Source: Rhodanobacteraceae bacterium (GTDB lineage Bacteria; Pseudomonadota; Gammaproteobacteria; Xanthomonadales; Rhodanobacteraceae). From it: DNA of 64,000 nt. The notes under the pieces are model-generated. The model was given only the letters and a program-made list of their open reading frames with translations. It did no database searches and was not told the origin of the DNA. The stretch lies in the NCBI GenBank assembly GCA_030167125.1, contig CP126531.1:1860001-1924000 (forward strand), written 5' to 3'. A program made the position numbers and the translations under genes. Positions within the stretch are counted from its first letter, which is position 1. Each line of letters begins with the position of its first letter. Shown here piece after piece: positions 16,358-24,687 of the stretch.

Positions 16358-17473
16358 ATGGCCGACGCCCGCCAATACTACGCCCTGCCTTCGCCGTTCC
16401 GGATGAAACGCGGCGGCGAGCTGCACGGCGCGCAACTCGCGTACGAAACCTGGGGCAGTTTGAATGCAGCCCGCGACAACGCGGTGCTGATCTTCACCGG
16501 GTTGTCGCCGAGCGCGCACGCGGCCAGCAATGCAGCGGACGATTCGGCCGGCTGGTGGGAAGACATCGTCGGCCCCGGCAAGGCCATCGACACGAATCGC
16601 TGGTTCGTGGTCTGCGCGAACACGCTGGGCAGCTGCAAGGGTTCCAGCGGGCCCGCATCCATCAATCCCGCGACCGGCGACGTGTACCGCCTCGATTTTC
16701 CCGAGCTGTCGCTCGAAGACGCGGGCAACGCCGGTTACGAACTCATGCGCGGACTCGGCATCGAGCGGCTTGCCGCGCTGGTCGGCTGCTCGATGGGCGG
16801 CATGGCCGCGCTCGGCTGCCTTGCGCATCATCCGGGTTTCGCGCGCGCGCACGTGAGCGTGTGCACGGCGCCGCGCGCGCAACCGTTTGCGATCGCGATC
16901 CGCTCGCTGCAGCGCGAAGCGATCCGGCTCGATCCGAAATGGAACGATGGCCATTACGACGACGAGCGCTACCCCGACACCGGCATGAACATCGCGCGCA
17001 AGCTGGGCGTGATCACCTACCGCTCGGCGCTGGAATGGAGCGGACGCTTCGGCCGCATCCGGCTGGAAGCCGACCAGCGCGAGGAAGAACCGTTCGGCGC
17101 GGAGTTCCAGATCGAGTCCTACCTCAACGCGCACGCGCGCCGCTTCACGCGTTCGTTCGACCCGAATTGCTACCTGTACCTGTCGCGCGCGTCCGACTGG
17201 TTCGACCTTGCCGAATACGGCGGCACGTCCGATCCCGTCACCGCGGTGCGCAATGCGCTGGCGAAGATGAAACTGGAACGCGCACTGGTGATCGGCGTCG
17301 AAACCGACATCCTGTTCCCGCTGGAACAGCAGCAGCAACTCTCCGAGGACCTGCGCGCCACCGGCACCGACACCACGTTCGTCGGACTGGATTCCCCGCA
17401 AGGCCACGACGCGTTCCTGGTCGATACCGGCCGCTTCGGCGCCGCGATCGGCGCGTTCATGGCGACGCTCTGA
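16358..17473 (+). CDS. metX: MetX-family serine/homoserine O-acyltransferase
   Basis: Alpha/beta-hydrolase-fold acyltransferase of 371 residues. The catalytic triad is visible: S145 in GCSMGGM, D317 in GVETDILFP and H350 in PQGHDAFL. The family is annotated as homoserine O-acetyltransferase. As far as I recall, the xanthomonad branch, with NTLGSCKGSSGPAS in place of the usual GGCQGTTGPSS, includes an enzyme characterised as serine O-succinyltransferase. This protein has that branch's sequence, so serine (cysteine synthesis) is a realistic substrate and succinyl-CoA a realistic donor. That is inference. A cysteine-dioxygenase-like gene follows. Confidence 0.88.
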   Translation: MADARQYYALPSPFRMKRGGELHGAQLAYETWGSLNAARDNAVLIFTGLSPSAHAASNAADDSAGWWEDIVGPGKAIDTNRWFVVCANTLGSCKGSSGPASINPATGDVYRLDFPELSLEDAGNAGYELMRGLGIERLAALVGCSMGGMAALGCLAHHPGFARAHVSVCTAPRAQPFAIAIRSLQREAIRLDPKWNDGHYDDERYPDTGMNIARKLGVITYRSALEWSGRFGRIRLEADQREEEPFGAEFQIESYLNAHARRFTRSFDPNCYLYLSRASDWFDLAEYGGTSDPVTAVRNALAKMKLERALVIGVETDILFPLEQQQQLSEDLRATGTDTTFVGLDSPQGHDAFLVDTGRFGAAIGAFMATL

Positions 17474-17526
17474 CTCGCGCCCACGCGATCGCCCACGCAC
17501 ATGCGGCGGCGTTATATGCTTATGTC

Positions 17527-18096
17527 ATGGGCATGGAATTTCCCGGACGCGACAAACTGATCCGCGCCTTCGACGCCGCCGTCGAAGCAGGCGACACCGC
17601 CAGCACCATGCGCGCGCTGCGCTCGGCGCTGTGCGACGCGATCCACGCGGGCGACGTGCGCCTGCCGGACTGCGTGTTCGAAGGCTGCGCCGAGCACTAC
17701 GCGCGGCGAGAGCTCTATCGCAGCCCCGAACACCGCTATTGCGTGGTCGCGATGACCTGGAGCCCCGGCCAGGGCACACCGATCCACGACCACGCCGGCA
17801 TGTGGTGCGTCGAGGCCGTGTGGCAGGGCGCGCTGGAAGTCGTGCAGTACGAATTGCGCGAGCACGACGACAGGCGCTACCGCTTCGTCCCTGCCGGCGC
17901 GATCCAGGCCGGCGCGGGTTCGGCCGGCAGCCTGATCCCGCCGCACGAACACCACACGATCTGCAATGCAAGCGGCACCGAGCTTGCGGTCAGCGTGCAC
18001 GTCTACCAGGACGAGATGACCCATTGCAGCGTATTCGAACCCGCCGGCGGCGACTGGTATCTCCGCAACGAGCGCAGTCTTTCGCTGGACTGCTGA
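17527..18096 (+). CDS. Cysteine dioxygenase family cupin protein
   Basis: A 189-residue protein of the type I cysteine dioxygenase/3-mercaptopropionate dioxygenase cupin family. The iron-binding three-His set is H87 and H89 in TPIHDHAGMWC and H140 in PPHEHHT. The family oxidises a thiol to a sulfinate using O2. The first cupin motif has AGMWC where bacterial cysteine dioxygenases often have G-(S/T)-W-G, so substrate choice (cysteine, mercaptopropionate or other) is uncertain. ATG 17527 and ATG 17533 are both possible starts. It lies 53 bases after metX and converges on the EF-hand gene. Confidence 0.75.
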   Translation: MGMEFPGRDKLIRAFDAAVEAGDTASTMRALRSALCDAIHAGDVRLPDCVFEGCAEHYARRELYRSPEHRYCVVAMTWSPGQGTPIHDHAGMWCVEAVWQGALEVVQYELREHDDRRYRFVPAGAIQAGAGSAGSLIPPHEHHTICNASGTELAVSVHVYQDEMTHCSVFEPAGGDWYLRNERSLSLDC

Positions 18097-18117
18097 CGCG
18101 AAGCTTCCGCGACGGCA

Positions 18118-18480
18118 CTAATGCGAGGCCGCCGGTGGCCGCTGCGAACACGCCACGTATTCGGCCTCGGAGAGCTTGCCATCATGGTTGGTATCGCAGC
18201 CGGCGAAACGCTGGCCACTGTCGCCGTTGCGCGTGAACTCCGTGCGGTCGAGGAACCCGTCATGGTTGGTATCCATGTTCCGGAACGCCATGCGCGCCTC
18301 GCGCGGCGTCATGTGCATGCTCAGGCCGCCTCCCGAGTTGTCCAGCTGCCCGTTCGGCTTGTTGGCGGCCGAGGTCGCGGGTTGCGTCGGAGGGTTGGCG
18401 GTCGGCGCATTCTGGGCCTGGGCGGCCAAGGCGAAACCGATCGCGACGATGCCGGTGAAAACAACTGGTACTGATCGCAT
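18118..18480 (-). CDS. Exported EF-hand protein
   Basis: A 120-residue protein with a signal peptide (about 1-22, ending AAQAQ), a low-complexity Pro/Ala/Asn linker, and two EF-hand loops: DTNHDGFLDRTEF (about 69-81) and DTNHDGKLSEAEY (about 95-107). Both loops have Asp at positions 1 and 5 and Glu at 12, so both should bind calcium. Probably a periplasmic calcium-binding protein; its partner is unknown. Convergent with the dioxygenase gene, with 21 bases between stops. Confidence 0.82.
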   Translation of the reverse strand: MRSVPVVFTGIVAIGFALAAQAQNAPTANPPTQPATSAANKPNGQLDNSGGGLSMHMTPREARMAFRNMDTNHDGFLDRTEFTRNGDSGQRFAGCDTNHDGKLSEAEYVACSQRPPAASH

Positions 18481-18641
18481 GAAGACTCTCCTTGTCGATG
18501 GTGGCGCGCCGCGATGGCTTCATCACGCCGCCTCTCCATCATCGAAAACCCGGCGTAAACGCCTCGTCAACTCCGGGCAGAGTTCCGCGCTGGGTTGCCG
18601 CCGGTTCATGCGGCCGTTGGCCGGCGGGACCGGCGCAATGC

Positions 18642-18670
18642 TTGGCAATCGTGCGGCGCTCCCGCATACT
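18642..18670 (+). promoter_or_regulatory. Sigma-70-like promoter for tRNA-Leu
   Basis: TTGGCA (18642-18647), a 17-base spacer, then CATACT (18665-18670). The tRNA begins 13 bases after the -10 box, as expected for a stable-RNA promoter. Prediction from sequence only. Confidence 0.5.
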
Positions 18671-18682
18671 GTGCGGCCCGTC

Positions 18683-18769
18683 GCCGAAGTGGCGGAATCG
18701 GTAGACGCAGCGGACTCAAAATCCGCCGCCCTTAAAAGCGTGTGGGTTCGAGTCCCACCTTCGGCACCA
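18683..18769 (+). tRNA. tRNA-Leu (anticodon CAA)
   Basis: An 87-base class II tRNA with encoded CCA. Acceptor stem GCCGAAG pairs with CTTCGGC. The anticodon stem GCGGA/TCCGC encloses loop CTCAAAA with anticodon CAA. A long variable arm and the T-arm GTGGGTTCGAGTCCCAC are present. It reads UUG codons. Confidence 0.97.
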
Positions 18770-18801
18770 GCGCTGGTCCTGCGATCTGACACAATGTGTC
18801 G

Positions 18802-19245
18802 ATGCGCTTGTGGAGCCTGCACCCGCGTTATCTCGATTCGAAAGGTCTGACCGCCGCCTGGCGCGAGGCATTGCTGGCGCGTGCGGTATTGGCCGGGCAA
18901 ACGCGCGGCTATCGCGCGCATCCGCAACTGGTCCGGTTCGAGTGCTGCACGGCACCGCTCGCGGCCATCGAAAGCTATCTGCATGGGCTGCTGGCGGAAG
19001 CGCAGGCGCGCGGTTTCGGGTTCGATGCGGGCAAGCTGTCCGATCCCCATTCGCGCAGGCGGCTGACCGTCACGCGCGGACAACTCGCATTCGAGGTGCG
19101 TCATCTGCGCGGAAAACTGCGCGTGCGCGATCCCGAGCGGCTGCGCCTGCTGCCGCGCAGCGTTGCCGCGCTCGAAACGCATCCCTTGTTTCGCCCCGTT
19201 CCCGGACCGGTCGCGGCGTGGGAGCGCGGCGACGCGCGCGGCTGA
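18802..19245 (+). CDS. Pyrimidine dimer DNA glycosylase/endonuclease V family protein
   Basis: A 147-residue protein opening MRLWSLHPRYLDSKGLTAAW, the signature of the phage T4 endonuclease V-like (Pyr_excise) family. The early Trp-Arg-Glu (AAWREALLA) and HPQL are also typical. The family nicks DNA at cyclobutane pyrimidine dimers, but many bacterial members are untested. ATG 18802 is preferred over GTG 18796. It lies 32 bases after the tRNA and three bases before the next gene. Confidence 0.78.
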   Translation: MRLWSLHPRYLDSKGLTAAWREALLARAVLAGQTRGYRAHPQLVRFECCTAPLAAIESYLHGLLAEAQARGFGFDAGKLSDPHSRRRLTVTRGQLAFEVRHLRGKLRVRDPERLRLLPRSVAALETHPLFRPVPGPVAAWERGDARG

Positions 19246-19248
19246 GCC

Positions 19249-20016
19249 TTGCGCGTGCATTCCGCGACCTTGCCCGACGGAACCACCGTCGTCATCAAGC
19301 AGCGGCACGGCGTGCCACGCGATTTCTTTCGCGCCGAAGTGCGCGGGCTGGCGGCCCTGCGCGACGCGCACGCGCTGCGCGTACCCGAAGTGTACGAAGT
19401 GGCAGACGACCGGATCGTGCTGGAAGATCTCGGCGAGGGCGTGCGCCCGGCCGATTACTGGCAGCGCGCGGGCGCGGGACTGGCGAAACAGCACGCCGTC
19501 ACCGGCGCACGCTTTGGATTCGATCACGACGGCTTCTGCGGCGACTCGCCGCAGGACAACACGCACGACGAGGACGGCTGGCGTTTCTTCGCCGAGCGCC
19601 GGCTGCTGCCGCAACTGCGCCACGCGCGCGACAGCGGCCTGATCGAGGCGCGTGACGGCGCGGCGGTCGAATTGCTGTGCGCGAACCTGCGCCAACGCGT
19701 TCCCGGCATGCCGCCCGTGCTGCTGCACGGCGACCTGTGGTCGGGCAACCTGCACGTCTGCGGCGATGGCGGTCCGGCCTTGATCGACGCCGGTGCGGTG
19801 CACCACGGCTGGGCCGAAGCCGAGCTGGCGATGCTGGTCCTGTTCGGCTCACCGCCGCGCGCGTTCTTCGAGGCCTACGCCGAACGTGCGCCATTGCGGC
19901 GCGACTGGCGCGGGCGCGCGCCGCTCTACAACCTCTACCACCTGTTGAACCACGTCAACCTGTTCGGCGCGGGCTATGTGCCGAAGCTGCGCGCGGCCCT
20001 GGCCGCGTGCATGTGA
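19249..20016 (+). CDS. Fructosamine kinase family protein, possibly N-terminally short
   Basis: Fructosamine-3-kinase/aminoglycoside phosphotransferase fold, 255 residues. The kinase core is clear: VVIKQ (ATP lysine), FRAEVRGLAAL (glutamate), catalytic loop LLHGDLWSGNLH, and metal site ALIDAGAVHHG. In this last motif the usual Asp-Pro following ALID is replaced by Ala-Gly. Family members usually have about 285-295 residues and start with an extra 25-35-residue glycine-rich segment (GGDINRA-like) that is missing here, because a stop codon of the preceding gene lies just upstream in the same frame. The start is TTG 19249 or GTG 19255. It may be functional or a degenerate copy. Confidence 0.72.
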   Translation: MRVHSATLPDGTTVVIKQRHGVPRDFFRAEVRGLAALRDAHALRVPEVYEVADDRIVLEDLGEGVRPADYWQRAGAGLAKQHAVTGARFGFDHDGFCGDSPQDNTHDEDGWRFFAERRLLPQLRHARDSGLIEARDGAAVELLCANLRQRVPGMPPVLLHGDLWSGNLHVCGDGGPALIDAGAVHHGWAEAELAMLVLFGSPPRAFFEAYAERAPLRRDWRGRAPLYNLYHLLNHVNLFGAGYVPKLRAALAACM

Positions 20017-20024
20017 GCTGCGGA

Positions 20025-20384
20025 TCAGTGGTGATGCCAGTGGTCGCCGCCGTGCGGGTTGCCGCCGTGCCAGCTGCCATGCGAGCCGTCGCCATGCCAG
20101 GAGTGGCCGCTCCAGCGGTGGCCGCCGTAGCCGCGGTAGCCGTGGCGATAGTAGCCGCCGCCGTAATAGCCGATGCCGATGTCGACGGACGGCCCGTACC
20201 AGCCGCAGCAGCCGTAACCGCCGTAGTAGTACGCCGGTGCGTAGTAGCCGTCGCCGTAGTAATACGCGTCGCCGGCGTAGTAGCCGCCGCCGTAACCGCC
20301 GCTCACGTAGGTGTAGCCGGGATAGACGCAGCCCGCGAGCGCGAGAACCGCGATACTGGTCAGGATGCGAAGGAAGTGGCGCAT
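20025..20384 (-). CDS. Tyr/Gly/His-rich small lipoprotein
   Basis: A 119-residue protein with a lipoprotein signal (LAVLALAGC; lipid-modified Cys at about 19) followed by a low-complexity mature part made almost wholly of Gly, Tyr, His, Ser and Trp, ending in HWHHH. No globular domain is visible. Such sequences are typical of flexible surface or periplasmic lipoproteins, and the histidine-rich end might bind metal. The ATG at 20384 directly precedes the signal peptide. Convergent with the kinase gene, eight bases apart. Confidence 0.72.
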   Translation of the reverse strand: MRHFLRILTSIAVLALAGCVYPGYTYVSGGYGGGYYAGDAYYYGDGYYAPAYYYGGYGCCGWYGPSVDIGIGYYGGGYYRHGYRGYGGHRWSGHSWHGDGSHGSWHGGNPHGGDHWHHH

Positions 20385-20478
20385 GGCGAACTCCGCTTGT
20401 TGCTCATGCACACATTAGTGCGTCGCCCTTTACGTTCGCTGAGAAGTGCATGAACGCGGGCGAAACCGTGCCCGGTCC

Positions 20479-22401
20479 TTACAACTCGCGCACGACGCGG
20501 AATCCCACGCGTCCGCTGCGCGAATCGGACGCGGCGCCCATGCGGAACGCCGAGCGGTCCTGGTCGGGCGCACTGCCCCACGAACCGCCGCGGATCACGC
20601 GCTCGCTGCAACCGGGGTTGACCCACGCGCTGCCGTCGGTCGGCGCGCGCACGTAGTTTTCGTGCCAGCAATCCGCCACCCATTCCGACACGTTGCCGTC
20701 GATGTCGTACAGTCCGAACGGGTTGGGCTGGAAGCTCATCACCGGCGCCGGTCCCCAATAGTTGTCGCTGTAGTTCCTGAAGGCATTGGCCCAACTGCGG
20801 TGCGCCGGCGAGCGGTCGCCGCTGCCGGTGAGGTTCTCGACCGGGCGCGAGGGCGTGCCGTCGCCCCACCAGTACAGCGTGGTGGTGCCGCCGCGTTCGG
20901 CGTACTCGTATTCGGCCTCGGTCGGCAGGCGGTAGTGCTTGCCCGTGCGCCTGGACAACCATTCGGCGTAGGCATGCGCATCGTTCCACGACACGTTGAC
21001 GACGGGATCGTTCGGCTTCGCGGGCTGTCCGGCGTAATCGTCCTGCCAGTCCACGCCCGAGCGCATCTGCATGCGGCCGTTGGTTTCGTCGTACACCGAC
21101 GCGCCGCCCAGGCGATCGGAATCCGACACGTAACCCGACGAGCGCACGAACGCGCGGAACTCGCCGACCGTCACTTCGGCGCGCGCCATCGCGAAACCCC
21201 TGGCGAGCGTCACCTCGTGCTGCGGCTGTTCGGCGCTCGACTGCACGCGGCCGCGCTGCGGCGATCCCATCAGGAACGTGCCGCGCGGGATCACCACCAT
21301 CGCCGGCGCCTGCCCCACGATGTCGAGGAAGTGATCGGTGAACACCTGGCCCGGATGGTAGTTGGCGTATTCGCGCGCGTTCTGCAGTTTCGCCATGAAC
21401 GCGTCGGTGGAGGCGCCCAGCGCCGCCGCCTGCTCCGCGATGCGCTGCGCCAAGTCGAGGTTGCCGGCATCCAGCGCGGACTCGGCCTGCGACATCAGGT
21501 TGTCCGCACGGCCCGAGCGCATCGCCGCGATGCGCGCGCGCGTGTCGGCCAGCGCGGGCGAGGATGGCAGGATCGCCGCGGCATCCGCGAGTGCCGCATC
21601 CGCCTTGGCGTCATCGTTCTGCGCGGCCGCGCTCAGCGCGCGGTCCAGCGAGGCCTGCTGCACGCGTTGCAGGCCTTGGCGGGCCACCACGTTTTCGGGA
21701 TCGAGGATGAGCACCTTGCGATACACCGCCAGCGCGGTGTCGTCGCCCGGACCTTCCAGCTTGCCCTTCTGCACCAGTTCGCTGGCCTGCTCCAGCAACG
21801 GCTGCACCTTGGCCGCGGCGTCGATGCGCGCTGCCAGCGCGGGCAGGTCATCCTGCGCACCCGGCAATTGCTTCAGCGCATCCAGGTTGGCGCGCGCCGC
21901 GTCCGCGTCGCCGGTCGCGAGCGACTGCTGCACGTTCGCGATCAGGCGCGCGTGCAACAGCGACACCGCGGTTTTCACGTGCGGATCGTCCGGCGCCTGC
22001 TTGGCGGCCTCGAGCACCAGCACGAGCGCGCTGTCCTTGTCCGGACCGATCAGGTTGCCGGCGCGCGCGGCCTTGCCCGCGTCGGTGAGCAATTGCGCGA
22101 CCTTGCCCTTGCCGGCCTGGTTGCCGAATGCGCCCTGCGCCCGCGCCGCAATTACGGCGGTCGGCGCCAGCGAAATCGGCGGACCGGCGTTGAGTTCCGA
22201 CTCGGCCGGCGTCAGTTGGCGCTGCACCACCTGCGGCCTGACGGGCGCGCTGGACACCGTGGCGCGATGCGATTTCAACAGCGCCGGCTCGACCTTCAAC
22301 GCTTCCGGGAAAAACCGGTAGACCAGCGCGAACACCAGCAAGGCCACCCCGATCGCGCCACCGATCGCGTGTTGACGAGTCAGGGATTGCGGGTTCGGCA
22401 T
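20479..22401 (-). CDS. Membrane-anchored SUMF1/FGE-fold protein lacking the catalytic cysteines
   Basis: A 640-residue protein. One TM helix lies at about 10-32 (IGGAIGVALLVFALVYRFF), followed by an Ala-rich helical repeat region (about 95-355, TPR-like) and a formylglycine-generating-enzyme-sulfatase domain (about 366-640: MVVIPRGTFLMGSP, VNVSWNDAHAYAEWLS, LPTEAEYEYAERGG, NPFGLYDIDGNVSEWV, RVIRGGSWGSAP). True formylglycine-generating enzymes have a Cys pair just after RGGSW; this protein has none there, and no sulfatase gene is nearby. It is more likely a structural or sensory relative, as in PvdO- or GldK-like proteins. An upstream ATG at 22470 is less likely. Confidence 0.8.
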   Translation of the reverse strand: MPNPQSLTRQHAIGGAIGVALLVFALVYRFFPEALKVEPALLKSHRATVSSAPVRPQVVQRQLTPAESELNAGPPISLAPTAVIAARAQGAFGNQAGKGKVAQLLTDAGKAARAGNLIGPDKDSALVLVLEAAKQAPDDPHVKTAVSLLHARLIANVQQSLATGDADAARANLDALKQLPGAQDDLPALAARIDAAAKVQPLLEQASELVQKGKLEGPGDDTALAVYRKVLILDPENVVARQGLQRVQQASLDRALSAAAQNDDAKADAALADAAAILPSSPALADTRARIAAMRSGRADNLMSQAESALDAGNLDLAQRIAEQAAALGASTDAFMAKLQNAREYANYHPGQVFTDHFLDIVGQAPAMVVIPRGTFLMGSPQRGRVQSSAEQPQHEVTLARGFAMARAEVTVGEFRAFVRSSGYVSDSDRLGGASVYDETNGRMQMRSGVDWQDDYAGQPAKPNDPVVNVSWNDAHAYAEWLSRRTGKHYRLPTEAEYEYAERGGTTTLYWWGDGTPSRPVENLTGSGDRSPAHRSWANAFRNYSDNYWGPAPVMSFQPNPFGLYDIDGNVSEWVADCWHENYVRAPTDGSAWVNPGCSERVIRGGSWGSAPDQDRSAFRMGAASDSRSGRVGFRVVREL

Positions 22402-22490
22402 GCGTGCGCGGCGGCTGGCTGTTATCGTGTGCGGTTCACGATAGCAAACCGACGTGCAATGGAACACCAACCGATGCGCCCCGGCCGCCG

Positions 22491-23576
22491 ATGAGCGCCA
22501 CCTGGATCGACCATGCAGGCGGCCTGCCGCCGCTTTCCGCGCACGGCGTGCTGGGACTCGACACCGAGTTCATGCGCCGCAACACCTTCTTCCCGAAACT
22601 GGCGCTGGTGCAGGCTGCGCTCGCGGGCGAATGCTGGCTGCTCGACCCGCTCGCCTACGACGCGGCCGCCGACGTGCGCGCGCTCGTGGGCGGACGCCTG
22701 TGCGTGATGCACAGCGCTAGCGAAGACATGGAAGCGCTGGCGCCGCTGCTGGACGGCATGCCGCTGGCACTGTTCGACACCCAGATCGCGGCGGCGCTGT
22801 GCGGCATGGGCCCGGGCCTGAGCTACCAGAAACTCGCGGCCAGCGTGCTGGGCGTCGACATTCCGAAGGACGAAACGCGTTCCGACTGGCTGCAGCGTCC
22901 GCTGTCCGCGAGCCAGTTCGACTACGCCGCGCAGGACGTCGCCCACCTCGAAGCCCTGCACGAAAAATTGTCGGCCGAATTGCAGCGGCGCGGACGCGAT
23001 GTCTGGCACGCAGAGGATTGTGCGCGGCTGGCGCAACGCGCGCAGCGCGATCCCGCGCAGATCGATCCGCAGCCGCAGCGCGGTTTCCGCAGCGCAGCCG
23101 ATTGGCCGGCCGAAGCGCGCGCGCGCCTGAAACGCGTGCTGCTGTGGCGCGATGCGGTGGCGCGCACGCTGGATCGCCCGCGCCCGTGGATCATCGACGA
23201 CGCGAACGCGCTCGCGCTGTCGCTGCAGCCGCCCGCGAGCAGCGGCGAATTGTTCGAACGCGTCAAGGGCCAGCGCGCCTTGCGCGGTCCGCAACGTTCG
23301 GAACTGCTGGCGTTGCTGCAGACGATCGCGACACCGGAAGAACTCGCCGCACTCGCGCCCATTCCAGCCGCGCCCAAAGGCGATACCAGGCGCGCCGCGG
23401 ATGCGATGCGCGACGTGGTGCAATCCGAGGCGGCCAGGCTCGACATCCCGCCGGGCCTGTTGTGCCCGCGCCGCCTGATCGAGGAATTCGCGGTCACGCG
23501 CACGTGGCCGGAAGGCCTCAACGGCTGGCGCGCCACCGTGCTGCAGGCCAGACTGACCCCGCTGCTGGCCGGCTGA
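22491..23576 (+). CDS. rnd: Ribonuclease D
   Basis: A 3'-5' exoribonuclease for tRNA 3' end trimming, 361 residues. DEDD-y catalytic residues: D24 and E26 in LDTEFMRR, Asp in HSASEDMEAL, and the YAAQDVAHL motif with Tyr and Asp four apart. HRDC domains follow (about 205-290 and the C-terminal part). The start ATG 22491 is 89 bases from the divergent SUMF1-like gene. A tRNA gene lies downstream, which is only a positional coincidence. Confidence 0.9.
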   Translation: MSATWIDHAGGLPPLSAHGVLGLDTEFMRRNTFFPKLALVQAALAGECWLLDPLAYDAAADVRALVGGRLCVMHSASEDMEALAPLLDGMPLALFDTQIAAALCGMGPGLSYQKLAASVLGVDIPKDETRSDWLQRPLSASQFDYAAQDVAHLEALHEKLSAELQRRGRDVWHAEDCARLAQRAQRDPAQIDPQPQRGFRSAADWPAEARARLKRVLLWRDAVARTLDRPRPWIIDDANALALSLQPPASSGELFERVKGQRALRGPQRSELLALLQTIATPEELAALAPIPAAPKGDTRRAADAMRDVVQSEAARLDIPPGLLCPRRLIEEFAVTRTWPEGLNGWRATVLQARLTPLLAG

Positions 23577-23593
23577 ACCCAGGCCGGAAACGC

Positions 23594-23622
23594 TTGGCGC
23601 GCGACGGCATACCGGCTACCAT
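23594..23622 (+). promoter_or_regulatory. Possible sigma-70 promoter upstream of tRNA-Ala
   Basis: TTGGCG (23594-23599), 17-base spacer, TACCAT (23617-23622). The tRNA starts 77 bases further on, so transcription would give a leader of about 70 bases. Weak evidence. Confidence 0.3.
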
Positions 23623-23699
23623 ACGCGGCTCGCTGGCGTGCAACGCGCCGGCGCGGCGGCGCCGCCTGACGGCCGGCACGCCACGACAACTTAATACGT

Positions 23700-23775
23700 G
23701 GGGCGGTAGCTCAGCTGGGAGAGCGCTGCGTTCGCAATGCAGAGGTCGAGGGTTCGATCCCCTTCCGCTCCACCA
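23700..23775 (+). tRNA. tRNA-Ala (anticodon CGC)
   Basis: A 76-base tRNA with encoded CCA. Acceptor GGGGCGG pairs with CCGCTCC. The anticodon stem CTGCG/TGCAG encloses loop TTCGCAA with anticodon CGC. The D-arm TAGCTCAGCTGGGAGAGC and T-arm GAGGGTTCGATCCCCTT are standard. It reads GCG, a very frequent codon in this GC-rich DNA. Confidence 0.96.
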
Positions 23776-23799
23776 TTTTTCCTGATGATGCTGTCGCGC

Positions 23800-24687
23800 T
23801 CAATGATCGCGATGCACGATATAGCGCGCCAGCCAGCGCAACGGCTCGGCGGCATCGCCGAAAATGCCCAGCGCGGCCAGCGCTTCGGCGTACAGCGCGT
23901 CGGCGCGGCGCTTGGCGTTGTCCATGCCCATCAGCGACGGATAAGTCGCCTTGCCGCGTGCGGCGTCGGCGCCCTTGGTCTTGCCGGTGAGCGCCTGCTC
24001 GCCTTCGACGTCCAGCACGTCGTCCTTGATCTGGAATGCAAGGCCCATGCACTCGGCGAAACGGTCGAGCGCATCGCGCGAGGCGGCCGGCAGGTTCGGC
24101 ACGGCGCAGCACGGCATCAGCACCGCCGCTCGGATCAGCTTGCCGGTCTTGTCGCGGTCGAGCGCTTCGAGATCCGCCGCGGCGAGTTGCTTGCCTTCGG
24201 ATTCGAGATCGACGGCCTGCCCGCCGGTCATGCCTTGCGAACCCGTGGCGGTGGCGAGGAGCGCGATCATGCCCAGCCGTTCGGCGGCGTCGTGCACGCC
24301 ATCGCCCGAGAGGATTTCGAACGCGCGCGTCTGCAGCGCGTCGCCCGCGAGGATCGCGGTGGCGACGCCGAACGCCGCGTGCGTGGACGGCTTGCCGCGC
24401 CGCAACGCATCGTCGTCCATCGCCGGCAGGTCGTCGTGCACCAGCGAGAACACGTGCACGCATTCGACTGCGCAGGCCGCGTCGTCGAGCCGGTCGGCTG
24501 GCACGCTCAGCACTTCGCCGCTGGCGTAGCACAGCAACGGACGGATGCGCTTGCCGCCGCCCAATGCTGCGTAGCGCATGGCTGCGTGCAGCGAAGCCGG
24601 CGGTGTTTCGGCGGCCGGCAGGCGTGCATCCAGCGCCTGTTCGAGCCGGTCGCGGTAGCCCGCCACGCGATCTGCAAAGGAAGACAT
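23800..24687 (-). CDS. ispA: Farnesyl diphosphate synthase (short-chain polyprenyl synthase)
   Basis: A 295-residue trans-prenyltransferase joining IPP to DMAPP/GPP to make FPP. First Asp-rich motif DDLPAMDDD (85-93), second Asp-rich motif QIKDDVLD, substrate-binding GGGKRIRP (43-50), and TGSQGMTGGQAVDL. Length and the DDxxxxD first motif fit bacterial FPP synthases. It lies next to, and divergent from, squalene synthase (160-base gap), so its FPP feeds the hopanoid route. Confidence 0.9.
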   Translation of the reverse strand: MSSFADRVAGYRDRLEQALDARLPAAETPPASLHAAMRYAALGGGKRIRPLLCYASGEVLSVPADRLDDAACAVECVHVFSLVHDDLPAMDDDALRRGKPSTHAAFGVATAILAGDALQTRAFEILSGDGVHDAAERLGMIALLATATGSQGMTGGQAVDLESEGKQLAAADLEALDRDKTGKLIRAAVLMPCCAVPNLPAASRDALDRFAECMGLAFQIKDDVLDVEGEQALTGKTKGADAARGKATYPSLMGMDNAKRRADALYAEALAALGIFGDAAEPLRWLARYIVHRDH

